Part shown: positions 27,845 through 37,446 of the stretch, piece after piece
Layout of the letters: each line of letters starts with the position of its first letter
Position numbering within the stretch: position 1 is the first letter of the stretch
From: an uncultured Halomonas sp.
Lineage (GTDB): Bacteria > Pseudomonadota > Gammaproteobacteria > Pseudomonadales > Halomonadaceae
Direction: 5' to 3'
DNA: 64,000 bases
NCBI RefSeq assembly: GCF_947500835.1
Contig: NZ_CANMTQ010000001.1
Coordinates: forward strand, 186,001-250,000
Made by a program: the position numbers and the translations under genes
The notes under the pieces: model-generated
What the model saw: only the letters and a program-made list of their open reading frames with translations
What the model was told of the DNA's origin: nothing
Databases searched by the model: none

Positions 27845-28857
27845 CGTACCTTCCGCCCCATTAAGCGCGGCTCCCGCTCCAGAGCAACGTCAAAACGCCC
27901 CTGCACCTCATCGACAACACGCTGAGCCAGAGCCAGCAGCTCGGCAGCACTGCCACCACCATGATGCACCAGCACCAGCGCCTGACGCTCGTGAATGCCC
28001 ACATGACCCTCCCGCAGCCCCTTCAAACCGCACTGATCGATCAGCCAGCCGGCGGCGAGCTTGACGCCGCCATTGGCAAGCGGGAAGTGCGGCATAGCCG
28101 GATGACGCTCCAGCAGCGCCTGGGCGTGCTCATTGGAAACTACCGGGTTCTTGAAAAAACTTCCTGCATTACCGAGCACCTTCGGATCGGGAAGCTTCTC
28201 CTGGCGCACCGCGCTGACAGCGGCGACCACATCGCTCGCGTTGGGCTTAGCTGTAAGTCGCGCCGCCAGATCGCCATAGTCGAGCCTAGGTCGGGCTTGA
28301 GATGACACCCGCAGTACCAGTCGGGTAATGACCACGCGATTCTCCAGGGCATGCTTGAAGACACTATCCCGATAGCCGAAGCCGCACTCTTGTCGATCCA
28401 TCACGGCTTCCCGGCCATCCTCGAGATGCAATACATGCACTCGTTCGAAAACGTCCGCCAGCTCGACGCCATAAGCGCCGATGTTCTGGATCGGCGCCGC
28501 CCCGACATTGCCCGGAATCAGCGCAAGATTCTCGATACCCCAGAGATCCCGCGCGGCCAATGCTTCAACCAAGGCATGCCAGTTCAGACCAGCGCCGGCA
28601 TGCACCAGCACATCGCCCTCTCCAACCTCTTCGAAACGCAGATCGGCGAAGGTTGGCTGCAGCGCCAGCCCCGGCAGCCAAGGCTGCAGCACCAGATTGC
28701 TGCCGCCCCCGAGCACCGTCAACGGCCAGTCCTGCTCCACCGCCTGGCGCAATGCATCCCGTGTCGTCGCGATATCATCGGTTGCCAGAAAACGCTCCGC
28801 TCGACAAGGCAAGCCGAGGGTATTGGCCTTCGATAGATCGACGTCTTGTCGAATCAT
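27841..28857 (-). CDS. murB: UDP-N-acetylenolpyruvoylglucosamine reductase
   Basis: MurB reduces UDP-GlcNAc-enolpyruvate to UDP-MurNAc with NADPH and FAD in the cytoplasm. 338 aa. Motifs are LGGGSNLVL near residue 50, the FAD-binding IPGNVGAAPIQNIGAYG at about 114-130, and the catalytic Ser in NAGSFFKNP, characteristic of type I MurB. It overlaps the upstream phosphatase gene by 4 bp and closes the envelope operon. The stop codon lies inside the terminal repeat of the MITE-like element, so the last few residues may be element-derived. Confidence 0.95.
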   Translation of the reverse strand: MIRQDVDLSKANTLGLPCRAERFLATDDIATTRDALRQAVEQDWPLTVLGGGSNLVLQPWLPGLALQPTFADLRFEEVGEGDVLVHAGAGLNWHALVEALAARDLWGIENLALIPGNVGAAPIQNIGAYGVELADVFERVHVLHLEDGREAVMDRQECGFGYRDSVFKHALENRVVITRLVLRVSSQARPRLDYGDLAARLTAKPNASDVVAAVSAVRQEKLPDPKVLGNAGSFFKNPVVSNEHAQALLERHPAMPHFPLANGGVKLAAGWLIDQCGLKGLREGHVGIHERQALVLVHHGGGSAAELLALAQRVVDEVQGRFDVALEREPRLMGRKVR

Positions 28858-29327
28858 GCAGCGTCCAGACGCCTGCGCAACTCTTCGATCAGGCCATCGC
28901 TTGCTGTCTCGATCATGTCGAACACTTTCTCGAAATGCCCCTCGTCCCCAGTGTAAGGGTCCGGAATCGCTTCATCAGAGCGACCCGCAAACTCCATGAA
29001 CAGACCAACGTGAGCTTGACTGTCAGAGGGGCGCAGCGCTTCGAGATTTTTCAGATTCATGTGATCCATGGCCAGGATATAGTCGAAGCGGCGGAAATCC
29101 TCTTCCTCCAGCTGGCGTCCACGCAACTGACTCAGATCGACGCCGCGACCCTTGGCGGCGGCGATAGCCCTTGAATCCGGCGGATCGCCGATGTGCCAGT
29201 CGCTGGTGCCACAGGAATCCACTTCGACGCGCTCCGCCAATCCCGCTTTATCGAGTCGGGAGCGAAAGACACCTTCCGCGGTGGGAGAGCGGCAGATATT
29301 GCCCAGACAAACGAACAGAACTCGCAT
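28854..29327 (-). CDS. low-molecular-weight protein-tyrosine phosphatase
   Basis: 157 aa, with the phosphate loop C7-LGNIC-R13-S (VCLGNICRSPTAEGVFR) at the N-terminus and the general acid Asp in IPDPYTGDEG near residue 120, both definitive for the LMW-PTP fold. Family members dephosphorylate BY-kinases or other phosphotyrosine proteins in polysaccharide export. Placement between kdsB and murB matches the order I recall from Pseudomonas. No partner tyrosine kinase is visible in the window. Confidence 0.93.
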   Translation of the reverse strand: MRVLFVCLGNICRSPTAEGVFRSRLDKAGLAERVEVDSCGTSDWHIGDPPDSRAIAAAKGRGVDLSQLRGRQLEEEDFRRFDYILAMDHMNLKNLEALRPSDSQAHVGLFMEFAGRSDEAIPDPYTGDEGHFEKVFDMIETASDGLIEELRRRLDAA

Positions 29328-29354
29328 TCAAGACCTCGTGGTGTAATTGAAACT

Positions 29355-30140
29355 TTATGGCTTGTTCACATCATGAAAGGGAAAATCGGCCAGCAGCTGA
29401 CGTACTCGCTCCAGGTCCGCCAGGGTGTCCACTCCTGCCGGGTGGGGCTCACGGCTCAAGGCCACCTGGATGCCATGGCCATGATGCAACGCTCGCAGCT
29501 GCTCGAGCTGCTCAATCTGCTCCAGGGGGCTTGGCAGCCAGTCGACATACTCCGCAAGAAAACCGGCTCGATAGGCATAGAGTCCGACATGGCGAAGCCA
29601 TACATCGGATTCGAGCAGTTCAGGCCGGGACGCGAAGTGCTCCCGATCCCAAGGGATGGGCGACCGGGAAAAATAAAGAGCGCGACCCTGCAGATCTCGT
29701 ACCACCTTGACCACGTTCGGGTTGAACAGGGTATCGATGTCGCTGATCGATTCCGCCAGGGTGGCAATCGATGCGCCGGGATCTTCTTCCAGGCGCGCCG
29801 CGACCTGATCGATAAGAGTGGCAGGTAGCAGAGGTTCATCCCCCTGGACATTGACCAGGATGGCATCGTCCGGCAAGTCGAGATGCCTGGCCACTTCCGC
29901 CAGGCGATCCGTGCCGGAAGGATGGTCCCCTCGGGTCAGCAGTGCCTCGCCGCCCGCCTTCTCTACCACCTCCTTGATGCGCTGATCGTCCGTTGCTACT
30001 ACCACTCGAGTTGCTTGGCTCTGGCAGGCCCGCTGCCAGACCCGCACCACCATCGGCAGCCCGCCGATGTCCAATAGCGGCTTTCCCGGCAGGCGCGTGG
30101 AGTGATAGCGCGCCGGAATCACAACGACAAAATCATTCAT
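29355..30140 (-). CDS. kdsB: 3-deoxy-manno-octulosonate cytidylyltransferase
   Basis: KdsB activates Kdo as CMP-Kdo for LPS inner-core synthesis. 261 aa, about a dozen residues longer than the E. coli enzyme. N-terminal nucleotidyltransferase motif [17 protein letters not shown], then VVVATDD and [15 protein letters not shown] with the metal-binding Asp. It follows the Trm112-like gene by 12 bp. Confidence 0.95.
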   Translation of the reverse strand: MNDFVVVIPARYHSTRLPGKPLLDIGGLPMVVRVWQRACQSQATRVVVATDDQRIKEVVEKAGGEALLTRGDHPSGTDRLAEVARHLDLPDDAILVNVQGDEPLLPATLIDQVAARLEEDPGASIATLAESISDIDTLFNPNVVKVVRDLQGRALYFSRSPIPWDREHFASRPELLESDVWLRHVGLYAYRAGFLAEYVDWLPSPLEQIEQLEQLRALHHGHGIQVALSREPHPAGVDTLADLERVRQLLADFPFHDVNKP

Positions 30141-30152
30141 GAATCACGGCGC

Positions 30153-30428
30153 TCATGCGGTTGGCTTGTGAGATCCGGCTTCCTGTCCGTCTTTCTGCTC
30201 ACTTCCCTGCCCCATCGCAGAAAGCCCACCATCTTGAAGAGAAGGCTTGTTGAGCTTCTCATCGACGCTCATGACCCGGGCTTCCTCTTCCAGCATCACC
30301 GGAATGTCGTCACGAATCGGATAGGCCAGACCATCGAAGTGGCAGCGAAGCTCTGCCTGATCCCGGTCGTATTTGAGCTTGCCCTGACACAGTGGGCACA
30401 CCAGTAGCGCGAGTAGTTCCTTATCCAT
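30153..30428 (-). CDS. ycaR: Trm112-family small zinc-finger-like protein (YcaR)
   Basis: 91 aa, longer than the roughly 60-aa E. coli YcaR because of a polar C-terminal extension. LLALLVCPLCQGKL holds a CxxC pair, and LRCHFDGLAYPIRDDIPVML is the characteristic second half. Eukaryotic and archaeal Trm112 activates methyltransferases; the bacterial role is unclear. It overlaps lpxK by 8 bp and precedes kdsB, the usual position. Confidence 0.9.
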   Translation of the reverse strand: MDKELLALLVCPLCQGKLKYDRDQAELRCHFDGLAYPIRDDIPVMLEEEARVMSVDEKLNKPSLQDGGLSAMGQGSEQKDGQEAGSHKPTA

Positions 30429-31446
30429 TGCTTACCTCCCGGGTAGCCGATTGAAGCGTCTCGAGTCGCGTTTGCAGCCAGCCGACGAAGGCCGACTCCG
30501 GACGGGCCTCCACGTCCAGCACCCAGCAATCCTCATGGGCGAAGGGACGGCATTTGACCGCATCCTTGGCAGTCATCACCACTGGCAGCTCGTCATCGAA
30601 GCGCAGATCCTCGGCGCTGAAACGATGATGATCCGCCAGCGGATGTTCATGCACCTCCACGCCCAGGGCTTCGAGGGTGGCGAAGAAGCGCGAAGGGTGT
30701 CCGATGCCCGCCAACGCATGAACGGGACTATAAAATGGCTGCCTGTCCACAGGATAACAGACCCCATCAACGAGATGGCGCCACTGGGCCGGGTGCAGCT
30801 GCATTTGATAACTCTTGGCATCGCTTACGCAGTGAAACGTTTTATCAGCCTTACCGTTGATGATGATTGCATCGACCTCCTCGAGCCGTGAAATAGGCTC
30901 TCGCATCGGCCCTGCCGGCAGGCACCGTTCATTACCGAACCCTCGCTTGCCATCCACCACCACCAGCTCGATATCTCGCCCCAGTGCCAGATGCTGCAGG
31001 CCATCATCGGCGATGACGATATCGCAACCCGACTCGACCAGCGCCCGCGCCCCACGTGGTCGATCCGGATCGACCACCACCGGCAGGCCGGTTTGCTGGG
31101 CCAACATCAAGGGTTCATCGCCGGACTGATCCACCGAGGCGTCGATTCCGACGTGAAAAGGATACTGCGGCGCCTTGCCGCCATAGCCCCGGGAAACGAT
31201 GCCCGGACGCCAGCCTTGCGCGCTCAGATAACGCCCCAGCCAGGCGACCAGCGGCGACTTGCCGGTACCGCCTAGCGTGATATTGCCCACCACGATCACC
31301 GGCACCGACAAACGCTGAATGGACTTGCGGCCCCTGGCGTAGTCACGATACCGGCGAGCCACGACGCCTCGATAGAGCCATTCCAGCGGTCTCAGCAGCT
31401 TGAGCCAGGCAGCATCCCGGTACCAGGCCTCGACCAGGCGACTCAC
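30421..31446 (-). CDS. lpxK: tetraacyldisaccharide 4'-kinase
   Basis: LpxK phosphorylates the lipid A disaccharide at the inner membrane. 341 aa. Walker A is in VGNITLGGTGKSPLVAWL, followed by VSRGYGGK and the DDGLQH motif with catalytic Asp (IVIADDGLQHLALGRD). It overlaps msbA by 4 bp, so lipid A synthesis and flipping are co-translated. Confidence 0.95.
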   Translation of the reverse strand: MSRLVEAWYRDAAWLKLLRPLEWLYRGVVARRYRDYARGRKSIQRLSVPVIVVGNITLGGTGKSPLVAWLGRYLSAQGWRPGIVSRGYGGKAPQYPFHVGIDASVDQSGDEPLMLAQQTGLPVVVDPDRPRGARALVESGCDIVIADDGLQHLALGRDIELVVVDGKRGFGNERCLPAGPMREPISRLEEVDAIIINGKADKTFHCVSDAKSYQMQLHPAQWRHLVDGVCYPVDRQPFYSPVHALAGIGHPSRFFATLEALGVEVHEHPLADHHRFSAEDLRFDDELPVVMTAKDAVKCRPFAHEDCWVLDVEARPESAFVGWLQTRLETLQSATREVSNG

Positions 31447-33185
31447 GCCTCGACCTCCTGGAACTGCAGCCGATACAGGGCGGCGTAGGCGCCATCACGT
31501 TCGAGCAGTTGAGCATGGGTGCCGCTCTCGACGACCTCCCCTTGCTCCATCACCAGAATACGATCCGCGCGCTCGATGGTGGATAGCCGGTGAGCGATGA
31601 CGAAGGTGGTACGATCCCGGCAGACCTCCTCGAGGGCATGCTGAATATAGCGCTCCGACTCGGTGTCCAGCGCAGACGTCGCCTCGTCCAGGATCAGGAT
31701 CGGCGCGTCCTTGAAGATTGCCCGGGCGATGGCCAGGCGCTGGCGCTGCCCGCCGGAAAGCATCACGCCGTTATCGCCCACCACGGTATCGAAGCCCTTG
31801 GGCAGGCGCTCGATGAACTCGCTGGCATAGGCGGAGTCCGCTGCCGCCTTTATCTGCTCGCGGCTTGCATCGGGAACGCCATAGGCAATGTTGTCGGCGA
31901 TCGAGGCGTTGAACAGGGTGACCTGCTGGGAAACCAGGGCAATCTGCTGGCGCAGCGGTGAGAGCTGATATTCATTTATCGCGACCCCATCGATAGTGAC
32001 ACGCCCTGCCGTTGGATAGTAAAAGCGCGGCAGCAATCCCATCAGGGTCGTCTTGCCACTGCCGGAGCGCCCGACGATGGCAATCAGCTCACCTGGGGCG
32101 ACGTCAAGATCGATGCTCTTGAGCACCTCGGGTTGATCGTCGCCATAGGCAAATCGAACCCCTTCGAAGCGCACGTGCCCCTCGAATCGCGTCGGCAGGA
32201 TCGTGCCGTCGTCTCTTTCCGGGGGCACTTCGAGCAGACCGAACAGCTCCTGGGAGGCCGCCAAGCCTTTCTGGATTTCGCTATTGATCTCAGTGAGCTG
32301 CTTGACCGGCTTGGCCATCAAGGAGGCAGCGGTAATGAAGGCCACGAACTCTCCCGCGGTCATGCTCGCCATCAGCTCCGGAGCCATCGCCAGCCACACC
32401 AGGCCGGCCAGCGCGATCGCAACCAACAGCTGGATCACTGGTGTGCTGATGCCCTTGGTCAGCGCCTCTTTCAGACTCTGTTCACGGTTGTAGTTGCTGG
32501 CCTTGGCGAAACGCTGCTTTTCGTACTCCTCGGCGCCGTGGGTACGCACTACCTTGTAGCCCGAAAGCGCCTCGGAAGCCACGTGGGTGACGTCTCCCAT
32601 GGAACTCTGGATGCGCCGGGAAATGCGCCGGAAGCGCTTGCTGGCGACACGCACCACCAGACCGATCAATGGCGTCACGGTCAGGAAGACCAGGGTCAGC
32701 ATCCAGTTGGTCCACAGCAAGTAGCCAAGCAGGCCGATGACGAACAGCCCTTCCCGCAGCAGGATGGTCACTGCCTTGGTCGCCGCCCCGGTCACCTGTT
32801 CGACATGATAGGTCACCCGGGAAATCAGATGGCCACTCGAATGGGCATCGAAGAAGCGTCCGGATAGATGCAGCATATGGTTGAACACTTCACAACGCAG
32901 CGAATGCACCACGTTGCGCGCCACGTTGCTCATGAAGTAGGTGCCCAGAAAAGTACCGACGCCCCGGGCAGTGAACATGCCGACGACGAACAGAGGCAGG
33001 AACAGACGAAAGGACGCATCCGGATTCTGGATGCCGTCGATCAGCCGCTTCATCATCTCCGCCAGGGCGGTGCTGGAAGCGGCGTAGATCGCATAGCCCA
33101 ACACCGCCAGGGAAAAGTAATGCCAGTAGGGTTTGACGTAGCCGAGCAAACGGCGATAAAGGGTCCAGCTGCTGGATTGGGTCAC
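31443..33185 (-). CDS. msbA: lipid A export ABC transporter MsbA
   Basis: MsbA is a half-transporter dimer that flips lipid A-core across the inner membrane. 580 aa: six-helix exporter domain (about 1-320), then a nucleotide-binding domain with Walker A IVGRSGSGKTTLMGLLPRF, signature MLSGGQRQRLAIARA, Walker B ILILDEATSALD and switch His in VIAHRLSTIE. The first residues (SWTLYRRLLGYVKPYWHYF) are typical of MsbA. It overlaps exbD upstream and lpxK downstream by 4 bp each. Confidence 0.95.
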   Translation of the reverse strand: MTQSSSWTLYRRLLGYVKPYWHYFSLAVLGYAIYAASSTALAEMMKRLIDGIQNPDASFRLFLPLFVVGMFTARGVGTFLGTYFMSNVARNVVHSLRCEVFNHMLHLSGRFFDAHSSGHLISRVTYHVEQVTGAATKAVTILLREGLFVIGLLGYLLWTNWMLTLVFLTVTPLIGLVVRVASKRFRRISRRIQSSMGDVTHVASEALSGYKVVRTHGAEEYEKQRFAKASNYNREQSLKEALTKGISTPVIQLLVAIALAGLVWLAMAPELMASMTAGEFVAFITAASLMAKPVKQLTEINSEIQKGLAASQELFGLLEVPPERDDGTILPTRFEGHVRFEGVRFAYGDDQPEVLKSIDLDVAPGELIAIVGRSGSGKTTLMGLLPRFYYPTAGRVTIDGVAINEYQLSPLRQQIALVSQQVTLFNASIADNIAYGVPDASREQIKAAADSAYASEFIERLPKGFDTVVGDNGVMLSGGQRQRLAIARAIFKDAPILILDEATSALDTESERYIQHALEEVCRDRTTFVIAHRLSTIERADRILVMEQGEVVESGTHAQLLERDGAYAALYRLQFQEVEA

Positions 33186-33616
33186 GGCGTCTCCAGGGGT
33201 TCGGAGTCAAGCGCTGCGGGTTGTCGGGTGGCAATACGCACACGCTGTATGCCCAGTGCCGCTGCCTGATCCAGGGCGACAACCACCGTTGCATGGGTTG
33301 TGCGCGCATCCGCCTCGATCACTAGCCCTTGTTCCCTGGCGCTGCCTGCCTGGGTCTTTAGCGCCTCGCGCAGCGCCGGGATAGAGTTCAGGATCTGTTC
33401 GCCCAGTTGATACTCTCCAGTTCGGGTGATCGACAGCGTCACCGGCGATGCTTCCTGAGTAGTGCCGCTGCCGCTGCTTGGCAGGACCAACTCCAGCGCT
33501 TGCCGGGTGTCGAAGGTGGTGGAGACCATGAAGAATATCAACAGCAGGAACACGACATCGATCAATGGCGTCAGATTGACATCCACCGTCTCGCTGGGGC
33601 GGCGTACAAACTTCAT
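33182..33616 (-). CDS. exbD: ExbD/TolR-family proton-channel subunit
   Basis: 144 aa from MKFVRRPSETVDVN at 33616; the much longer open frame upstream runs out of frame through exbB and is rejected. A single transmembrane helix holds LTPLIDVVFLLLIFFMVS with the essential Asp, followed by a periplasmic domain. With ExbB it forms a proton-driven motor. No tonB gene is adjacent. In Pseudomonas a similar pair sits in the same msbA-lpxK neighbourhood, so this is the ancestral context rather than an iron-uptake operon. Confidence 0.92.
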   Translation of the reverse strand: MKFVRRPSETVDVNLTPLIDVVFLLLIFFMVSTTFDTRQALELVLPSSGSGTTQEASPVTLSITRTGEYQLGEQILNSIPALREALKTQAGSAREQGLVIEADARTTHATVVVALDQAAALGIQRVRIATRQPAALDSEPLETP

Positions 33617-34320
33617 AGACGCTCCTTCGCCCCACGCTGTTCCTTCATTGTGCGCCGTTCTTTTGTGGCGCGTTGCTCGAAGGAGGACTCCCGACGTTCC
33701 GCCAGGGTCAGCTCGCCACCATGATGGGCCAGCTGCTCCACCACCTGTCCGGCCTGCTGCTCCATGCGCACGGTAATGTCTTCCACCCGGCGCTGGAAAT
33801 AGCGATGAAACATTAGTGCCGGTATTGCCACGAACAGCCCCGCGGCGGTGGTCACCAGCGCCTGGGAAATGCCGCCGGCCAGATCCGCGGTGCGCTCGAC
33901 GCCATTGGCACTGACGATGACGGTAAACACCTTGATCATGCCGACGACGGTACCCAGCAAGCCAATCAGCGGGGTGATCGAGGCAATGGTGCCCAAGGGG
34001 CTCAGGTAGCGCGCCATGTCGTGGATGACCATAGAGGCCGCCTCCTGAAGCCGCGCCCGCACCTGTTCCTGGCCAAAACGCGCATTGCGCAGTCCTGCAG
34101 CAAGTACCGTACCCAAAGGCGAGTGGCCTTCCAGCCAGTTCAAGTCGATCTGGCCCTGGCGGATGCGCTCGCACACTTCCTGTCCGAGACCGCCAGGCGC
34201 GATACGCGCTGCCCGCAGGCTCCAGAATCGTTCGATGACGATCACCGTGGCCAGCACCGAACAGCCAAGGATCGGCAGCATCAGCCACCCACCCGCCATC
34301 AGCGCATCGAATACATCCAT
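33613..34320 (-). CDS. exbB: ExbB/TolQ/MotA-family proton-channel subunit
   Basis: 235 aa with three transmembrane helices: MLPILGCSVLATVIVIERFW near the N-terminus, then a pair within LGTIASITPLIGLLGTVVGM and AGLFVAIPALMFHRYFQRRV. The T-P-L-I-G-L-L-G-T-V motif is diagnostic of the family. A strongly charged C-terminal tail (about residues 205-235) is unusual in amount. It overlaps exbD by 4 bp and starts the eight-gene envelope operon. Confidence 0.93.
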   Translation of the reverse strand: MDVFDALMAGGWLMLPILGCSVLATVIVIERFWSLRAARIAPGGLGQEVCERIRQGQIDLNWLEGHSPLGTVLAAGLRNARFGQEQVRARLQEAASMVIHDMARYLSPLGTIASITPLIGLLGTVVGMIKVFTVIVSANGVERTADLAGGISQALVTTAAGLFVAIPALMFHRYFQRRVEDITVRMEQQAGQVVEQLAHHGGELTLAERRESSFEQRATKERRTMKEQRGAKERL

Positions 34321-34486
34321 TGATCAGGTCTCCCGCCCGGTCACCGGCATTACCGGTTTGACCTCCTACATGAGAAGGCGATTCTATCGCAAGGCAGCTC
34401 CCTTCGACACCAGCGGCTTGCGTCAAGCAGGACCAGGGTAGTTGAGGAATGCGCCGGGCAAGCCTCGATAGTGAAGCAATCGGTAT

Positions 34487-36736
34487 TTACCTGCAGCTAT
34501 CCTGCCGGTGCGAGCGCTGGGTGATCACCTCGATTGCCGTTTTACCGCCTAGCTGTAACGTTATCGCGCCATCCTCGGCGGTATTCCACAGGCAGCTTCC
34601 CGCGTCGCGAAAGCGTCGCACCACATCGCCATGAGGATGGCCGTGAGCATTGCCACGCCCTGCGCTGAAGATCACATGACGAGGACGAGTCGCCGCCACC
34701 CACTCGACGGCGGAGCTGGTACGACTGCCATGATGGCCGGCGACCAGCACCTCGATACCCGCCTCAAGGCCCTCGGCAAGTCGGGCTTCGACCACAGCGC
34801 CGGCATCGCCGCTGATCAACAGACGCTGCCCTCCTGCCTCGACCAGCAGCACGCAGGAACGATCGTTGCGCTCGAGAGTGGCCGGATCATTCACCGGCCA
34901 GAGAAAGCGAAACTCGACCCCATCCCAGCGCCAGCGCGCTCCGGCACGACAGGGCGACACCGGCATACCCAACGGCTCGACGCCAGGTGACCACCAGCGC
35001 CCGACCTGATGCGCTTCGACCAGGGCCGATACCCCACCGGCGTGATCGCTATCGCCGTGACTGATAATCACACCATCGAAGCGCTGGCCTGATGGCCACA
35101 GGGTCGTCAGCGGCATGAACCCGGAGCGAAAGCGCGGTCCGCTATCATAAAGCAAGCGATGCCTTGCGCTGCGCAACTCGATCAACTGGCCCTGGCCGAC
35201 ATCATGAATACGCACATGCAGCTGGCCCTCTTCCAGACGCGGTGTGGTGAGACTGAAAACGAGCGCCACGAGAAGCGCGCTGCTGCCCCAGCGCAGCGCC
35301 TTCGAGAACCCCGGCAGTGCCCAGAAAGCGGTCAATAGAACCAGACTCAGCGTCACTGGCAGCGTTTGCCACGGCTCGGGATACCACAGCGGAGACCAGG
35401 CAACGACGACTTCCAGACTCGCCTGCACGCCATGTGCCAGCATCGCGAAAAGCCACCAAAAGGCCTCGGCCAGCGGAGGCATCCAAGCCAGCAGCCAGCC
35501 CGCAAGCCCAAGCGGCACCATCAGGCTACCGACGACAGGAACCGCCAGCAGGTTGATCAGCGGCGCGGTCAGTGCTACCCGATCAAAGGCAAACAGCACC
35601 GCTGCGGCCATCAGCGGCGCCAATAAGCATTGGCTGCGCACAAGCGCCATACACCAGCCGCGCCACCCCCTGGGTCGCGAACGCCCTTGCCATGCCAGAA
35701 TCAGCAGACCCACGGCAATGAAGGAAAGCCACAACCCTGGTCGCCACAGGGCCAATGGGTCGGCCAGCACAATGACCCCAAGAGCCAGCCACCAGGCTTG
35801 CCAAGCGCCAGGCGCATGTCGACCACTGGCTACCCAGAGCCCCACCAGAGTCATGATCATGGCCCGCAGGGCCGGCGGTTCAAGACCGGCAAGCCAGGCA
35901 TAGCCGATCGCCGCCAGGGCAGCGCTCCACCAGGGCCAGGCCGCCATGCGCCAGCTTTGCGGCGTCAATAGCCGTGCAATTCCCCGGGCAAGCGTAAGCA
36001 TGAAAAATGCCACCAGTCCCACATGAAGCCCTGAAATCACCATCAGATGGGTGGTGCCGCTGGCGTTGAGCAGATCCCAGTCCTCCTGGGTCAGGCGCTC
36101 ACTTGCCCCCAGGGTGAGGGCGGCCAACCAGCGTTGAGGGAAATCATCGCCGACATGGCGATCGAGATAGGCCAGGGCCTGCTTGCGTAGAGTGTCGGGA
36201 GACGACTGAAGTCGTCGAGGAGGCGGAGCGCTGCGCACATAGCCGGTGGCATCGATGCCTTCCCGCCATAGCCAGGCTTCATAGTCGAAGGCATGCGGAT
36301 TGGCGAAGCCGGCGGGAGGTCGCAAACGCAGGGTCAATGCCCAGGTTTCGCCCACTGCCAGTGCCGGCGCCTCATACCAGCTGACCCGTACCTGATTCAG
36401 TCGATCACAGGCAAGGCGCTCCGCTTCGATCGCGTTACAGGCGGTCAATTTCAAGCGTAGGCGCTTGGCGTCGCCGTTGTCATCGAGTTGGATGATTTGT
36501 GCATTCACGGCGAGATCCGTGCCCGCAAGACCCGGCGGCAGTATCGCGCCTTGAGCCCAAAGAACCTGGACTGCGCTAACAGCCAGCGCCAGTATTGAAA
36601 TAGCAAGCCGGTACCGTGAAGCGGCCAGCGTGACCAGCAATCCGATACAGATGATGGCAAACAGCCCCGGCGGCGCAATAACACCCAGGGCGGCGCCCAG
36701 CAGTGCGACAAGGGCCAATGGCGCAGCCAGCCCCAT
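34487..36736 (-). CDS. DNA internalization protein ComEC/Rec2
   Basis: This is an inner-membrane channel for single-stranded DNA uptake in natural transformation. From the ATG at 36736 it has 749 aa; an alternative ATG at 36796 would add 20 residues. An N-terminal DUF4131-like domain is followed by the multi-helix competence domain (GLHVGLVAFFMLTLARGIA, LAGLEPPALRAMIMTLVG), then a C-terminal metallo-beta-lactamase-like domain with ISHGDSDHAGGVS and VLVAGHHGSRTSS. All domains look intact. Competence in this organism also needs a type IV pilus and ComEA, which are not in the window. Confidence 0.93.
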   Translation of the reverse strand: MGLAAPLALVALLGAALGVIAPPGLFAIICIGLLVTLAASRYRLAISILALAVSAVQVLWAQGAILPPGLAGTDLAVNAQIIQLDDNGDAKRLRLKLTACNAIEAERLACDRLNQVRVSWYEAPALAVGETWALTLRLRPPAGFANPHAFDYEAWLWREGIDATGYVRSAPPPRRLQSSPDTLRKQALAYLDRHVGDDFPQRWLAALTLGASERLTQEDWDLLNASGTTHLMVISGLHVGLVAFFMLTLARGIARLLTPQSWRMAAWPWWSAALAAIGYAWLAGLEPPALRAMIMTLVGLWVASGRHAPGAWQAWWLALGVIVLADPLALWRPGLWLSFIAVGLLILAWQGRSRPRGWRGWCMALVRSQCLLAPLMAAAVLFAFDRVALTAPLINLLAVPVVGSLMVPLGLAGWLLAWMPPLAEAFWWLFAMLAHGVQASLEVVVAWSPLWYPEPWQTLPVTLSLVLLTAFWALPGFSKALRWGSSALLVALVFSLTTPRLEEGQLHVRIHDVGQGQLIELRSARHRLLYDSGPRFRSGFMPLTTLWPSGQRFDGVIISHGDSDHAGGVSALVEAHQVGRWWSPGVEPLGMPVSPCRAGARWRWDGVEFRFLWPVNDPATLERNDRSCVLLVEAGGQRLLISGDAGAVVEARLAEGLEAGIEVLVAGHHGSRTSSAVEWVAATRPRHVIFSAGRGNAHGHPHGDVVRRFRDAGSCLWNTAEDGAITLQLGGKTAIEVITQRSHRQDSCR

Positions 36737-36837
36737 AAGCTTTCTCTTATTGTTTGACTGTTGTTTTGACCTGGGTCGTGGCAGGACAACGACCATGTAT
36801 GGATAATGGTACGGGTTCAAAACCAGCGAACGAGCCC

Positions 36838-37389
36838 ATGTTGCGCCGACTGCTTCAGCGTCACATACCCCATCAGGACACTCTGAAGCGCAAACGTTCG
36901 TTGCGCTTGTTGCATCCGATCATCGCCAATACGTCTCTGTGGGTATTGACGCGTCGCTCCGTCGGCAATGCCTTCATGGTGGGATTGTTCTGTGCGCTGC
37001 TGCCCATCCCGTTTCAGATGGTGCTGGCCGCCTGTGGCGCCTGGCTGTTGCGCTGCAACCTGCCCTTGTGCGTCGGCCTGGTCTGGCTGACCAATCCGCT
37101 GACCATGCCGCTGATCTTCTATGGCAACTATCGGCTGGGAAGCTTTATTCTTGACACCCCGGTTCAGTCAGCGCCGAACCATCTCAGCACACACTGGTTC
37201 GCCGCCAAGATGATCGACATACTGCCGATACTCTTTTTGGGGTCGCTGGTATCCGCTATCGTCATCGGCGTCGTCAGCAATATTCTGGTGCGCCTGATCT
37301 GGCGCTGGCAGGTCGCCCGCAGCTGGAAGCGCCGTACCAAACGGCGCCGTGACCAGCGCGAAGCAATTCATCGTAATACGCTCATTTGA
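36838..37389 (+). CDS. DUF2062 membrane protein
   Basis: 183 aa from MLRRLLQRHIPHQDTLK at 36838; longer readings from 36754 overlap the comEC start region. About three transmembrane segments, with the DUF2062 hallmark GLFCALLPIPFQMVLAACGA and LVWLTNPLTMPLIFYGNYRLG. The C-terminus is strongly basic. The function is unknown. It is divergent from comEC and next to lolD, a neighbourhood I recall from Pseudomonas. Confidence 0.88.
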   Translation: MLRRLLQRHIPHQDTLKRKRSLRLLHPIIANTSLWVLTRRSVGNAFMVGLFCALLPIPFQMVLAACGAWLLRCNLPLCVGLVWLTNPLTMPLIFYGNYRLGSFILDTPVQSAPNHLSTHWFAAKMIDILPILFLGSLVSAIVIGVVSNILVRLIWRWQVARSWKRRTKRRRDQREAIHRNTLI

Positions 37390-37446
37390 TTGAGCCTGAC
37401 CCCAAGGCCGGCAGACTCTTGCCAGGCTCTCGTTGAAAAGACTCGA

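Noticed and set aside
33182..34426. A 414-codon open frame covering exbD and running on through the exbB region
   Set aside because: The upstream two thirds are exbB read in another frame with low-complexity Gly/Arg-rich composition; exbD has its own ATG at 33616 in the usual 4-bp overlap with exbB.
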